Shown: positions 1 through 6,361, counted from the stretch's first letter. The stretch: DNA of 6,902 nt from Sneathiella sp. (GCA_016765515.1 JAESPT010000398.1:1-6902), one strand, 5' to 3'. Notes: generated by a model not told the origin, from the letters alone. A program made the numbers and translations.

Positions 1-344
1 ACAAGCAGACCACTGCGCAAGAGGGGTGCAATGTCACTGCGATGGCGTTGTATGTGGCTGTTTGATAATCGGGCCGCAATGTTCTGGCTGTTGATCAGGG
101 CAAAGGTGGCCGCCATGGAATATTGCGATAGGTGATAGGCAAAGGCGAGCTTATCGAGAAAGTGCGCTTCAAAGCCGCCGTCACTAGCGGCCGTTTCCAG
201 GCCGAGGAGACCTCGCTTACCGGCTTCGCTGAATATGTCACGGGGCGCCTGATGGTTTCTTTCCCACGCCACGATATTTGGCTTGATGATTTCGTCACAA
301 AAGGCCTGGGTGATAGAGTGAAGAGCGGGATTGTCATACTGCAT
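1..344 (-). CDS. Acyl-CoA dehydrogenase family protein, N-terminal part (cut by window edge)
   Basis: Reading the minus strand from an ATG at 344 gives 114 codons without a stop, running off the window at base 1. The protein begins MQYDNPALHSITQAFCDEII. It looks like the helical N-terminal domain of acyl-CoA dehydrogenases: a helix leading to a KPNIVAWERN segment (about 21-30), then the typical stretch DIFSEAGKRGLLGLE (about 36-50) and a DGG turn (55-57). This is followed by the helix containing FALINSQNIAARL (about 81-93). Family members are FAD flavoproteins that introduce an alpha,beta double bond into an acyl-CoA. The FAD-binding and catalytic regions lie beyond the window, so substrate and activity cannot be judged. 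An AAAAAAGG stretch just upstream (minus strand, about 352-359) could be the ribosome binding site. A second ATG at 337 opens a different frame that lacks this similarity. The gene is divergent from guaD. Confidence 0.8.
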   Translation of the reverse strand, partial: MQYDNPALHSITQAFCDEIIKPNIVAWERNHQAPRDIFSEAGKRGLLGLETAASDGGFEAHFLDKLAFAYHLSQYSMAATFALINSQNIAARLSNSHIQRHRSDIAPLLRSGLL

Positions 345-463
345 AGGACACCTTTTTTGCCTATAGATTAACAATGTTCTTGAGGGCCGCATAGATGAAA
401 ATGTGGGGCCGATTCAGTCAGGGGCCTTTATTGCAGTTTTAAAATTGATTTTTCACAAGTGCA

Positions 464-486
464 ATTTTTCCGTATGGGGGAAAAAT
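464..486. promoter_or_regulatory. Inverted repeat, possible operator upstream of guaD
   Basis: ATTTTTCC (464-471) and GGAAAAAT (479-486) are perfect reverse complements with a 7-base spacer. A second perfect pair, AAAATTG (441-447) and CAATTTT (462-468), shares bases 464-468, so both hairpins cannot form at once. The repeats lie about 15-60 bases upstream of the candidate guaD -35, which suits a DNA operator better than an RNA structure. The binding protein is unknown. Confidence 0.35.
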
Positions 487-501
487 CGTCTGGTTCGAGC
501 G

Positions 502-529
502 TTGTTCTTTAAAACCAGTCTCGTATATC
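502..529 (+). promoter_or_regulatory. Possible guaD promoter
   Basis: TTGTTC (502-507) and TATATC (524-529) are separated by 16 bases, each with four matches to the sigma70 consensus hexamers. An alternative -10 is TACTAT at 542-547. Transcription would start about 65 bases before the ATG. The match is only moderate. Confidence 0.25.
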
Positions 530-600
530 TGATAAGTTTGATACTATACGCGGCTGTGCCTAATGCCGGGCGACGTCATTTGTTTTAAGTGGATACAGCA

Positions 601-1938
601 ATGAAAAATGCTATTCGCGGGACCATCGTTTCTTTCAAGAATGATCCCTTTCGATCAGAGGAAAAAGATTTTCTCTATCACGAGGAAGATGGCCTTGTTG
701 TCATGGAGGACGGCAAGATTACGGATGTCGGTCCGGCGATTGATCTGCTCGGCAAACTGGACCCGTCCGTGGAGGTCACGCACTATCCTGATGCACTGAT
801 CATGCCTGGTTTTATTGATTGCCATGTGCACTATCCGCAGACAGAAATTATCGGCGCTTTCGGAAAACAGCTGATTGACTGGCTGAACAAATATACTTTT
901 GTCGCCGAACAAAAATTTAAAGACTATTCCCACGCGGAAATGACAGCGAACCTGTTTTTAAGAGAAGCGCTGGCAAGCGGTACAACAACAGCGTCGGTCT
1001 TCTGCACGGTCGACCCGGTGTCTGTTGATGCCTTCTTTGAGCAATCAATAAAAGCAGGCATGCGAAATATTGCGGGAAAAGTCCTCATGGATCGCAATGC
1101 GCCGCCTGAATTGCTGGATACAGCGCAAAGTGGCTATGATCAGACCAAGGCCTTGATCGAGAAATGGCATGGCAAGGATCGATCTCTTTATAGTGTGACC
1201 CCGCGCTTTGCCCCGACCAGTACGCCAGAGCAAATGGAACTTGCTGGTGCGGTTTGGAAGGAACATCCTGGAACGTATCTGCAAACCCATATTTCTGAAA
1301 ACCTGAATGAAATCGAATGGGTAAAAGAGTTGTTTCCAGAAGCCACAGGGTATCTGGATGTGTATGAGAAGTTCGGCCAAATTGGTCCCCGGTCCATTTT
1401 GGGGCACGGTGTGCATCTGACAGAAGCCGAATTTCAGCGTTTGTCTGAAACTGGAACGGCCCTTGCTCATTGTCCCACATCCAATCTGTTTTTGGGCAGT
1501 GGTCTTTTTAATGTGGAGAATGCAACCCGTGAGGTTCGTCCCGTTCGTGTTGGCCTTGCGACGGATCTGGGGGCTGGAACCAGTTTTTCACAGCTGTCCA
1601 CCATGGGGGAGGCCTATAAAGTTGCCCAGCTCAACGGCTACGCCTTAAGCGCGTTTCATGCCTTCTACCTGGCGACACGCGGCGCGGCAAAAGCACTGTA
1701 TCTGGAGGATACAATTGGGAGTATCCAAGTCGGAATGGAGGCCGATATTATTGTTCTGGATCTAAAAGCAAGTGATTTGCTGGAGCATCGTCTTAAATAC
1801 GCCAAAAACTTGCACGACATTTTGTTTGTTCTGATGACGCTCGCGCTGCCGCAAAACGTAAAAGCAACATATATTGCTGGAAAGCCCGCAGCCCTTCGCG
1901 ACGAAGAGACAGGAAAGATGAAATTTCTCTCTCTGTAA
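601..1938 (+). CDS. guaD: Guanine deaminase
   Basis: This is a zinc amidohydrolase that converts guanine to xanthine and ammonia (EC 3.5.4.3), the first step of guanine salvage or breakdown in the cytoplasm. From the ATG at 601 it has 445 residues, close to the roughly 440 of E. coli GuaD. Visible family signatures are PGFIDCHVHYPQ with metal ligands H75 and H77, the guanine deaminase segment LIDWLNKYTFVAEQ, SGTTTA, TPRFAPTS (R202), QTHISEN (H230, E233), LGHGVH (H269), CPTSN, and ATDLGAGTS with the metal-binding D322. A C-terminal GMEADIIVLD strand closes the composite beta domain. The frame could open at a GTG at 589, directly after an in-frame TAA. I prefer the ATG because the family usually starts MKxxxRGTI and neither start has a strong ribosome binding site. 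It appears to be a single-gene unit, with a divergent acyl-CoA dehydrogenase upstream and terminator-like hairpins downstream. No xanthine dehydrogenase or purine permease is adjacent. Confidence 0.93.
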   Translation: MKNAIRGTIVSFKNDPFRSEEKDFLYHEEDGLVVMEDGKITDVGPAIDLLGKLDPSVEVTHYPDALIMPGFIDCHVHYPQTEIIGAFGKQLIDWLNKYTFVAEQKFKDYSHAEMTANLFLREALASGTTTASVFCTVDPVSVDAFFEQSIKAGMRNIAGKVLMDRNAPPELLDTAQSGYDQTKALIEKWHGKDRSLYSVTPRFAPTSTPEQMELAGAVWKEHPGTYLQTHISENLNEIEWVKELFPEATGYLDVYEKFGQIGPRSILGHGVHLTEAEFQRLSETGTALAHCPTSNLFLGSGLFNVENATREVRPVRVGLATDLGAGTSFSQLSTMGEAYKVAQLNGYALSAFHAFYLATRGAAKALYLEDTIGSIQVGMEADIIVLDLKASDLLEHRLKYAKNLHDILFVLMTLALPQNVKATYIAGKPAALRDEETGKMKFLSL

Positions 1939-1974
1939 ATTATAGTGATAGTGCACAGGGTTGCGATCTATGGG

Positions 1975-2004
1975 TCGTATAAATAAAACATCTTATACGA
2001 TTTT
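1975..2004 (+). terminator. AT-rich hairpin after guaD, possible weak terminator
   Basis: TCGTATAA (1975-1982) and TTATACGA (1993-2000) form a perfect 8-bp stem with a 10-base loop. TTTT follows, and GGG before the stem could add wobble pairs with it. It starts 37 bases after the guaD stop. The AT-rich stem is weak for an intrinsic terminator, so a protein-binding site is an alternative. Confidence 0.4.
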
Positions 2005-2049
2005 AGTATTAATTATTATATTTTACATATTTGCAATTACGCATTGATT

Positions 2050-2081
2050 CGCTCAAATTCAAATAATTAGAGCGGGTTTTT
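2050..2081 (+). terminator. Probable intrinsic terminator downstream of guaD
   Basis: CGCTC (2050-2054) pairs with GAGCG (2070-2074). Inside, after one A-A mismatch, AATT (2056-2059) pairs with AATT (2065-2068) around a CAAAT loop. GG and then five T residues (2077-2081) follow. Stem plus T-tract is the usual intrinsic terminator layout on the plus strand. It lies about 110 bases after guaD, so it may back up the earlier hairpin. Confidence 0.5.
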
Positions 2082-2212
2082 AATTTTATAAAATCAATAA
2101 TATGTCGCTTTTGGAAATATTGCGCGCAAGCATTAACCATAAGTATCGGCTGAATTGCTTGTATGCAAACAATATTACTTAAATTCCAAGACGCCTGCCG
2201 TAAAACGTTTGT

Positions 2213-2241
2213 TTGAAGTATATGAATATTTTTCATAAAAT
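2213..2241 (+). promoter_or_regulatory. sigma70-type promoter of the VPLPA-CTERM gene
   Basis: TTGAAG (2213-2218; four of six consensus bases) and TAAAAT (2236-2241; five of six) are separated by the ideal 17 bases. Transcription should start near 2248, giving an untranslated leader of about 100 bases before the ATG at 2351. No correctly spaced sigma54 GG-N10-GC element was found in the region. Confidence 0.5.
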
Positions 2242-2265
2242 TTTAACAATTTGCAAAAGCAAAGC

Positions 2266-2320
2266 GGCAAGGTGTGAGTGGGTGTTTCTCTTTTTGGTTG
2301 CTCAAAAAGACGGCTTTGCC
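2266..2320 (+). ncRNA. Structured 5' leader of the VPLPA-CTERM gene (candidate)
   Basis: In the predicted transcript, GGCAAGGT (2266-2273) can pair with GCTTTGCC (2313-2320) in an 8-bp helix with two wobble pairs. An alternative 7-bp helix joins GCAAAGC (2259-2265) to GCTTTGC (2313-2319), so the two left arms compete for one right arm. TGAG (2275-2278) can pair with CTCA (2301-2304) inside the loop. The structure ends 17 bases before the GGGGA ribosome binding site. It matches no riboswitch class that I recognise. It lacks the GACGCAAAGCC core expected of a class I cyclic di-GMP riboswitch. Confidence 0.3.
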
Positions 2321-2350
2321 AAAAAAATAGAATTTTTGGGGATATTTCAA

Positions 2351-3196
2351 ATGAAAAAAATACTCTTGCTGGCGGGACTTATACCGATGGCGCTTTACGC
2401 AACCGTCTCTTCCGCAGCAACAACTGTGAGCAGTTTTGACGCTGCTTATACTGCAGATTACCAATGGTATGACAAGTCAGCAGTTGGGGGGACGGCCAGT
2501 GTAGAAAATTTGACAGGACAAGGCGGTAATTTGGAAAATAATGCACCGCTTGGTTCGGGCGCAGCCAAACTGACAACAGGTCCAACCGAGAATCATGACA
2601 AAGGTGAAGTTGGCATTAACGGAAATTTCGGAACTGTTCGTGATTTTCTAAATGGCGGTATATTGTCCTATTCTTACTATAAGAGTTCGGTTAATAACGG
2701 GAGCCCAGAAGCTGCAGCATCAATAAAATTTGATATTGAAGATCCAAATGCAGTTAATGGCGGCCCTGCAACTTTTGTATTCGAACCTTATTGGAATATT
2801 GTTACAGGGGTATCAACTCCCGTACCTATGGATACATGGACTGATATTGTTATTGACGGTACGAGCGGGATTTTTTGGCACACTGGAATTTATGGCGAGG
2901 ACCATATGCATGGCGATCCTGGAAAAACACTTGCCGACTGGGTGGACTTTTTTAGTGGTGAAGACTTCCTATCAGCAGATATCATTGGAATTTCTATGGG
3001 TGTAGGTACTTGGAACAAGGGGCAAACCGCTTATTTTGATGACGTGAGATTTAGCAGCGGTGACAAGGCACTGGAGTATGATTTCGAAGTGTCAGTCGTC
3101 CCTCTTCCCGCCGCACTTCCCTTATATGGAGCCGGCCTTGCCGTTCTTGGGTTCATCGGATGGCGCAGAAAAACAAGGACTGCTTCTGAAGCCTGA
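2351..3196 (+). CDS. Secreted VPLPA-CTERM sorting-domain protein
   Basis: This 281-residue exported protein has the tripartite C-terminal signal of the VPLPA-CTERM class: the motif VPLPA at 250-254, a hydrophobic segment at about 255-271 and a basic tail starting RRK (272-274). In known systems such tails hold the protein in the inner membrane until an exosortase cleaves it for surface or matrix delivery. The N-terminus (MKKILLLAGLIPMALYATVSSA) is a clear signal peptide, with cleavage likely after residue 22. The mature part (about 23-245) is rich in Gly, Asn, Asp and aromatic residues, with only one His-rich spot (EDHMHGD, 183-189). It ends in TAYFDDVRF (227-234) and YDFE (243-246), a pattern typical of jelly-roll beta sandwiches in PEP-CTERM-type proteins. 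No catalytic motif is evident. The ATG at 2351 follows GGGGA (2338-2342) by 8 bases. The frame is open back to a TTG at 2213, but that would bury the signal peptide. The function is unknown. No exosortase or polysaccharide genes are in the window. Confidence 0.85.
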   Translation: MKKILLLAGLIPMALYATVSSAATTVSSFDAAYTADYQWYDKSAVGGTASVENLTGQGGNLENNAPLGSGAAKLTTGPTENHDKGEVGINGNFGTVRDFLNGGILSYSYYKSSVNNGSPEAAASIKFDIEDPNAVNGGPATFVFEPYWNIVTGVSTPVPMDTWTDIVIDGTSGIFWHTGIYGEDHMHGDPGKTLADWVDFFSGEDFLSADIIGISMGVGTWNKGQTAYFDDVRFSSGDKALEYDFEVSVVPLPAALPLYGAGLAVLGFIGWRRKTRTASEA

Positions 3197-3204
3197 ATAA
3201 AAGT

Positions 3205-3246
3205 CCGCATATGTCGGCGGGAGGGACCTCCCGCTGCCTTATGCGG
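3205..3246. terminator. Nested hairpin between convergent genes, possible terminator
   Basis: CCGCATA (3205-3211) and TATGCGG (3240-3246) form a perfect outer stem. GCGGGAG (3217-3223) and CTCCCGC (3228-3234) form a perfect inner stem with a GGAC loop, separated by 5-base unpaired segments on each side. It starts 8 bases after the VPLPA-CTERM stop and contains the iclR stop codon. On the minus strand it is followed by GGACTTTTATTC, a short U-rich tail, so it could terminate iclR. The plus strand has no T-tract, so termination of the other gene is less certain. Confidence 0.5.
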
Positions 3247-4036
3247 GAACGCGTCCCCCTAAAGCGGCGGTTATTTCGCCTGCGAAATGTTTGGCTGTTT
3301 CTCCCAGTTCCTGAAGGCGTTTGGTTGAAATACGGGCTGCCGGGCCTGAAATTGAAATCGCTGCAAAAGGCTCCGCATATTCGTCAAAAATGACACTGGC
3401 CACACATCTAAGGCCGACGGCGTGTTCCTCATCATCAAGTGCAAATCCTTTAACCCGTGAGATTTTAAGTTCTTCCTTTAAGGAATCCAGATTTGATATG
3501 GTTTTGTCTGTTAGTTTCTGCAGCCCCTTCAAAGACACAATGCGTTCAATATTGCGATCATCCAATAACATCATGATTGCTTTGCCAACACCGGAGCAAT
3601 GCAAGGGGACCCGGTTTCCAGGTTTGGAGTAGACCCGCATCATTTCGCGGCTTTCAACTTGCGCCATATAGATCACGTCATCCCCTTCGGCGATGGCCAG
3701 ATTTACGGTCTCGCCGCTCTCTTCCATCATACGGCGCATGAACGGGCGGGCAACGGTGACCAGATCCCGCGATGAGAGGAAACCGTTTCCGGTGACAAAA
3801 GCCTGCATGCCGATCTGCCAATGACTGCGGTCTCGATCATACTGAACATAGCGTTCTTCCTGCAGCGTTGTCAGGAGCCGGTGCGTTGTTGACGGAGCGA
3901 GGCCGAGGGACCGCGATATTCCGGTCAGTGTTAATCCAGGGCTGTTTTCCGCAATGACGTTCAGAATCGATAAGGCTCGGGTCAGTGACTGTACTTGCCC
4001 CGTGCGGGATTTGGCGGGTTTTTCATTCTCGGACAT
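3239..4036 (-). CDS. iclR: IclR-family transcriptional regulator, probable IclR orthologue
   Basis: This is a 265-residue DNA-binding regulator of the glyoxylate bypass type. It resembles E. coli IclR (274 residues) along its length, including TGQVQSLTR (12-20), STTHRLLTT (49-57, recognition helix of the winged helix-turn-helix), HWQIG (72-76), MEESGETVN (104-112), DDEEHAVGLRC (201-211) and FAAISISGP (224-232). C211, S228 and S230 correspond to the residues recalled as lining the glyoxylate pocket of E. coli IclR, and D201 is also conserved, so glyoxylate is the likely effector. The frame extends upstream to an ATG at 4144. I chose the ATG at 4036 because the extra 36 residues look unlike protein, cover the promoter and operator, and IclR proteins normally have a short N-terminal arm. 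No strong ribosome binding site is visible. It is divergent from glcB, its likely target, and probably represses itself. Other IclR-like proteins such as AllR also sense glyoxylate, so the exact orthology is not certain. Confidence 0.88.
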   Translation of the reverse strand: MSENEKPAKSRTGQVQSLTRALSILNVIAENSPGLTLTGISRSLGLAPSTTHRLLTTLQEERYVQYDRDRSHWQIGMQAFVTGNGFLSSRDLVTVARPFMRRMMEESGETVNLAIAEGDDVIYMAQVESREMMRVYSKPGNRVPLHCSGVGKAIMMLLDDRNIERIVSLKGLQKLTDKTISNLDSLKEELKISRVKGFALDDEEHAVGLRCVASVIFDEYAEPFAAISISGPAARISTKRLQELGETAKHFAGEITAALGGRVPA

Positions 4037-4051
4037 AACACTACTTTCAAA

Positions 4052-4075
4052 TTCCACATTGTGAAAACATTTCCA
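4052..4075. promoter_or_regulatory. Probable IclR operator (two overlapping palindromes)
   Basis: Read on the minus strand, TGGAAATGTTTTCAC (4075-4061) agrees with the E. coli IclR consensus TGGAAATNATTTCCA, as recalled, at 11 of 14 defined bases, including the whole first half. An overlapping near-palindrome, TTCCAC-ATT-GTGAAA (4052-4066), has five of six arm bases paired. Together they give three half-sites. The cluster covers the predicted iclR transcription start (about 4072) and lies about 105 bases upstream of the glcB ATG, so it could serve both genes. Confidence 0.55.
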
Positions 4076-4078
4076 ATT

Positions 4079-4108
4079 ATTATTCCTTCTCACAGGGCGG
4101 CCTGTCAA
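4079..4108 (-). promoter_or_regulatory. iclR promoter
   Basis: On the minus strand, a perfect TTGACA -35 (4108-4103) and AATAAT -10 (4084-4079; five of six consensus bases) are separated by 18 bases. Transcription should start near 4072, within the IclR operator. A palindrome, ACAGG-GCGG-CCTGT (4092-4105), overlaps the -35 and spacer and could be a second regulatory site. Confidence 0.6.
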
Positions 4109-4126
4109 TATGTCTTCAACAGATTC

Positions 4127-4155
4127 TTGTTGCCTGGGAAACATCAGGCATACAG
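4127..4155 (+). promoter_or_regulatory. Possible glcB promoter overlapping an inverted repeat
   Basis: TTGTTG (4127-4132) and ATACAG (4150-4155) are separated by 17 bases; TTGCCT (4130-4135) with CAGATA (4153-4158) is an alternative. Both -10 elements are poor, so an activator or another sigma factor may be needed. The perfect inverted repeat TGCCTG (4131-4136) and CAGGCA (4145-4150), with an 8-base spacer, fills the promoter spacer and could be an operator. Confidence 0.3.
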
Positions 4156-4180
4156 ATAGAGATATGGAAAGGTAAAAGAC

Positions 4181-6349
4181 ATGTCAGATCGCGTGCTCAA
4201 AGGCAGCTTGCAAGTTTCGACAGAATTGGTTTCGCTGGTGGAAAAAGAAATCGCTGCGGGCCTCGATATTTCAGCGGATCAGATTTGGTCAACGCTGAAT
4301 ACTGTGGTCGGTGAATTTGCGCCGCGTAATAAAGCCTTGCTCGAAAAACGTGAAGAATTGCAAAAGCAGATCGATGCCTGGCATTTGGCGCAAAAAGGCA
4401 AACCCCATGATGCGGCGGCATATAAAATCTTCCTGGCGGAAATCGGATATCTGGTGTCAGAGGGGCCGGACTTTAAAGTGACCACTGATAATGTGGATCC
4501 AGAGATTAGCACTGTCGCTGGGCCTCAACTTGTCGTTCCGGTGATGAATGCGCGATATGCGTTGAACGCTGCCAATGCCAGGTGGGGTAGCCTTTATGAC
4601 GCACTTTACGGCACGGATGTGATCGATGAAGACGACGGCGCAACGCGAGGCGGCGCCTATAACCCGAAACGGGGTGCCAAGGTTATCGCTTATGCCTCTA
4701 ATTTTCTGGATAAAGCAGCGCCGCTTGCCTCGGGTAGTCATCGGGATGCAACCGAATACGTGCTGGACAGCGACACTCAATTACAGGTTCGCCTGAAAAA
4801 TGGAGAAACAACAGAGCTTGAACACCCAACACAGTTCATCGGATATTTGGGGAACGGATTTTTAACCTCCGTTCTTCTCAAAAATAATGGATTGCACCTT
4901 GATGTCCAGATCGACCCGAACCATCCAGTGGGGCAGGATCATCCTGCCGGGGTAAAGGATGTTTTGATGGAATCAGCCCTGTCCACCATTCAGGATTGCG
5001 AAGATTCTATTGCGGCAGTTGACGCAGAAGACAAGGCGGCTGTTTACCGCAACTGGTTGGGCCTGATGAAGGGGGATCTTGTTGATCACTTTGAAAAAGG
5101 CGGAAAAGAAGTTCAAAGGCGCTTGAGCGCAGACCGGGTATACACTTCCAAAACCGGTGGGGAGATCACTCTGCATGGGCGGAGTTTGCTGCTAGTTCGG
5201 AATGTCGGGCATTTGATGACGATCAACGCTGTGTTGGATGGGGATGGCAATGAAATTCCCGAAGGTATTCTGGATGGCGTCATGACAGCCGCGTGCGCCC
5301 TTCATGATCTAAAAGGAACGGGTTCGATACGAAATAGTCGAGCTGGCAGTATTTATATTGTGAAGCCTAAAATGCATGGCCCAGAGGAGGTCGCTTTTAC
5401 AAACGATCTGTTCGGTGCCATCGAAGCAGGCCTTGGGCTTTCAAAAAATACAATGAAAGTTGGCGTGATGGACGAAGAACGTCGCACAACTGTTAATCTG
5501 AAGGAATGTATTCGCGCTGTCTCTGAACGTTTGTTCTTTATTAATACGGGCTTTCTTGATCGCACCGGAGATGAAATCCACACCAGCATGGAAGCAGGTC
5601 CTTTCATGCCAAAAGATGCTGCGAAAGGGGAGGCCTGGATTTCATCTTATGAAGATTGGAATGTGGATATTGGCTTGGAAGCGGGACTTCCTGGACATGC
5701 TCAAATCGGCAAGGGAATGTGGGCAAAGCCTGATGAAATGGCCGAAATGATGACGGCAAAAATTGGTCATCCTATGGCCGGCGCCAATTGCGCCTGGGTG
5801 CCGTCACCAACAGCCGCGACGTTGCATGCCATGCATTATCACGATGTTTCTGTCGCAAATCGACAAAAAGAACTCAGCTCTCGGGGGCGGGCGAGCCTGG
5901 ATTCGATTTTGCAGCCACCGCTTCTTGCCGGTCAGAACCTGTCTGAAGATGAGATCACTGCGGAGCTTGAGAATAATGCGCAAGGTATCTTGGGATATGT
6001 CGTGCGCTGGATTGATCAAGGGGTCGGTTGTTCCAAAGTGCCGGATATCCATAATGTCGGGTTGATGGAAGACCGCGCAACATTGCGAATTTCCAGTCAG
6101 CATATGGCCAATTGGCTTCATCACGGCATTTGTACGGCTGATCAAATTATGAAGGTTATGAAGCGGATGGCGGGTGTTGTGGACGATCAAAACAAAGGGG
6201 ATCTGGCGTACCAGCCTATGGCGTCAAGCTTCGACGAATCCATAGCGTTTCAAGCCGCGTGCGATCTCGTGTTTAAAGGGATTGAACAACCAAGTGGATA
6301 TACGGAACCAATTCTGCATGCGAAAAGGATTGAAGCCAAGGCCCGCTAG
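4181..6349 (+). CDS. glcB: Malate synthase G
   Basis: This enzyme condenses glyoxylate with acetyl-CoA to give malate and CoA (EC 2.3.3.9) in the cytoplasm, feeding glyoxylate from isocitrate lyase, glycolate or purine breakdown into the TCA cycle. The 722 residues match the single-chain G isoform (E. coli GlcB 723), not the shorter isoform A. Family landmarks in order are [20 protein letters not shown] (155-174), [13 protein letters not shown] (335-347) with the expected catalytic arginine R340, [12 protein letters not shown] (395-406), [11 protein letters not shown] (430-440) with the magnesium-site glutamate E432, [17 protein letters not shown] (458-474) with the second magnesium ligand D460, GCSKVPD (616-622) with the conserved cysteine C617, and [13 protein letters not shown] (629-641) with the catalytic base D631. 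All key residues seem intact. The ATG has a good ribosome binding site, GGAAAGG (4166-4172), 8 bases upstream. It is divergent from iclR and is followed by its own terminator, so it is probably monocistronic and IclR-controlled. No isocitrate lyase or glycolate oxidase gene is in view. Confidence 0.97.
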   Translation: MSDRVLKGSLQVSTELVSLVEKEIAAGLDISADQIWSTLNTVVGEFAPRNKALLEKREELQKQIDAWHLAQKGKPHDAAAYKIFLAEIGYLVSEGPDFKVTTDNVDPEISTVAGPQLVVPVMNARYALNAANARWGSLYDALYGTDVIDEDDGATRGGAYNPKRGAKVIAYASNFLDKAAPLASGSHRDATEYVLDSDTQLQVRLKNGETTELEHPTQFIGYLGNGFLTSVLLKNNGLHLDVQIDPNHPVGQDHPAGVKDVLMESALSTIQDCEDSIAAVDAEDKAAVYRNWLGLMKGDLVDHFEKGGKEVQRRLSADRVYTSKTGGEITLHGRSLLLVRNVGHLMTINAVLDGDGNEIPEGILDGVMTAACALHDLKGTGSIRNSRAGSIYIVKPKMHGPEEVAFTNDLFGAIEAGLGLSKNTMKVGVMDEERRTTVNLKECIRAVSERLFFINTGFLDRTGDEIHTSMEAGPFMPKDAAKGEAWISSYEDWNVDIGLEAGLPGHAQIGKGMWAKPDEMAEMMTAKIGHPMAGANCAWVPSPTAATLHAMHYHDVSVANRQKELSSRGRASLDSILQPPLLAGQNLSEDEITAELENNAQGILGYVVRWIDQGVGCSKVPDIHNVGLMEDRATLRISSQHMANWLHHGICTADQIMKVMKRMAGVVDDQNKGDLAYQPMASSFDESIAFQAACDLVFKGIEQPSGYTEPILHAKRIEAKAR

Positions 6350-6361
6350 TCCCTCTTCCAT

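Larger units (their letters stand above)
345..600. other. Divergent intergenic region between the acyl-CoA dehydrogenase gene and guaD
   Basis: These 256 bases separate two divergent genes and should hold both promoters. Two overlapping inverted repeats lie at 441-486, and a possible guaD promoter at 502-529. A plus-strand open frame at 403-588 (GTG start, hydrophobic stretches) has no ribosome binding site or recognisable similarity, so it is not called. I found no convincing promoter for the minus-strand gene. Confidence 0.6.
1939..2350. other. AT-rich intergenic region upstream of the VPLPA-CTERM gene
   Basis: This 412-base region is clearly richer in A and T than the genes on either side. 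In order it contains a hairpin at 1975-2000, a terminator-like hairpin at 2050-2081, the 12-bp palindrome ATTTTATAAAAT (2083-2094), the 10-bp palindrome TTGCGCGCAA (2120-2129), and TTGC-N6-GCAA (2155-2168). It ends with a promoter (2213-2241) and a foldable leader. Open frames here (minus 2009-2236, and the plus-strand extension 2213-2350) lack ribosome binding sites and family similarity. The small palindromes could be regulator sites upstream of the promoter, but no specific regulator is recognised. Confidence 0.6.

Noticed and set aside
95..337. Minus-strand 80-codon open frame starting at the ATG at 337
   Set aside because: It overlaps the frame from the ATG at 344, which clearly encodes an acyl-CoA dehydrogenase N-terminus. 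The other frame shows no family similarity.
403..588. Plus-strand 61-codon frame with hydrophobic segments, ending just before guaD
   Set aside because: It has a GTG start with no ribosome binding site and no recognisable similarity. It spans the inverted repeats and the likely guaD promoter.
589..600. GTG at 589 as the guaD start
   Set aside because: It adds only MDTA, has no ribosome binding site and directly follows a stop codon. The ATG at 601 fits the family N-terminus better.
2009..2236. Minus-strand 75-codon frame in the AT-rich region
   Set aside because: It crosses terminator-like and promoter elements and resembles no protein family. Its composition reflects the AT-rich DNA.
2248..2320. 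Cyclic di-GMP class I riboswitch
   Set aside because: Surface-protein context and a GCAAAGC string suggested it, but the conserved GACGCAAAGCC core and receptor arrangement are absent.
2213..2350. N-terminal extension of the VPLPA-CTERM protein from a TTG at 2213
   Set aside because: The extension would place 46 residues before an evident signal peptide and overlaps the -35 element. The ATG at 2351 has a GGGGA ribosome binding site.
2100..2350. sigma54 promoter, as used by some exosortase-substrate genes
   Set aside because: GG and GC pairs occur (for example GGCTGAATTGC near 2149), but none has the required 10-base spacing.
4037..4144. N-terminal extension of IclR to the ATG at 4144
   Set aside because: It would cover the operator and a perfect -35 element and add 36 residues not typical of the family.
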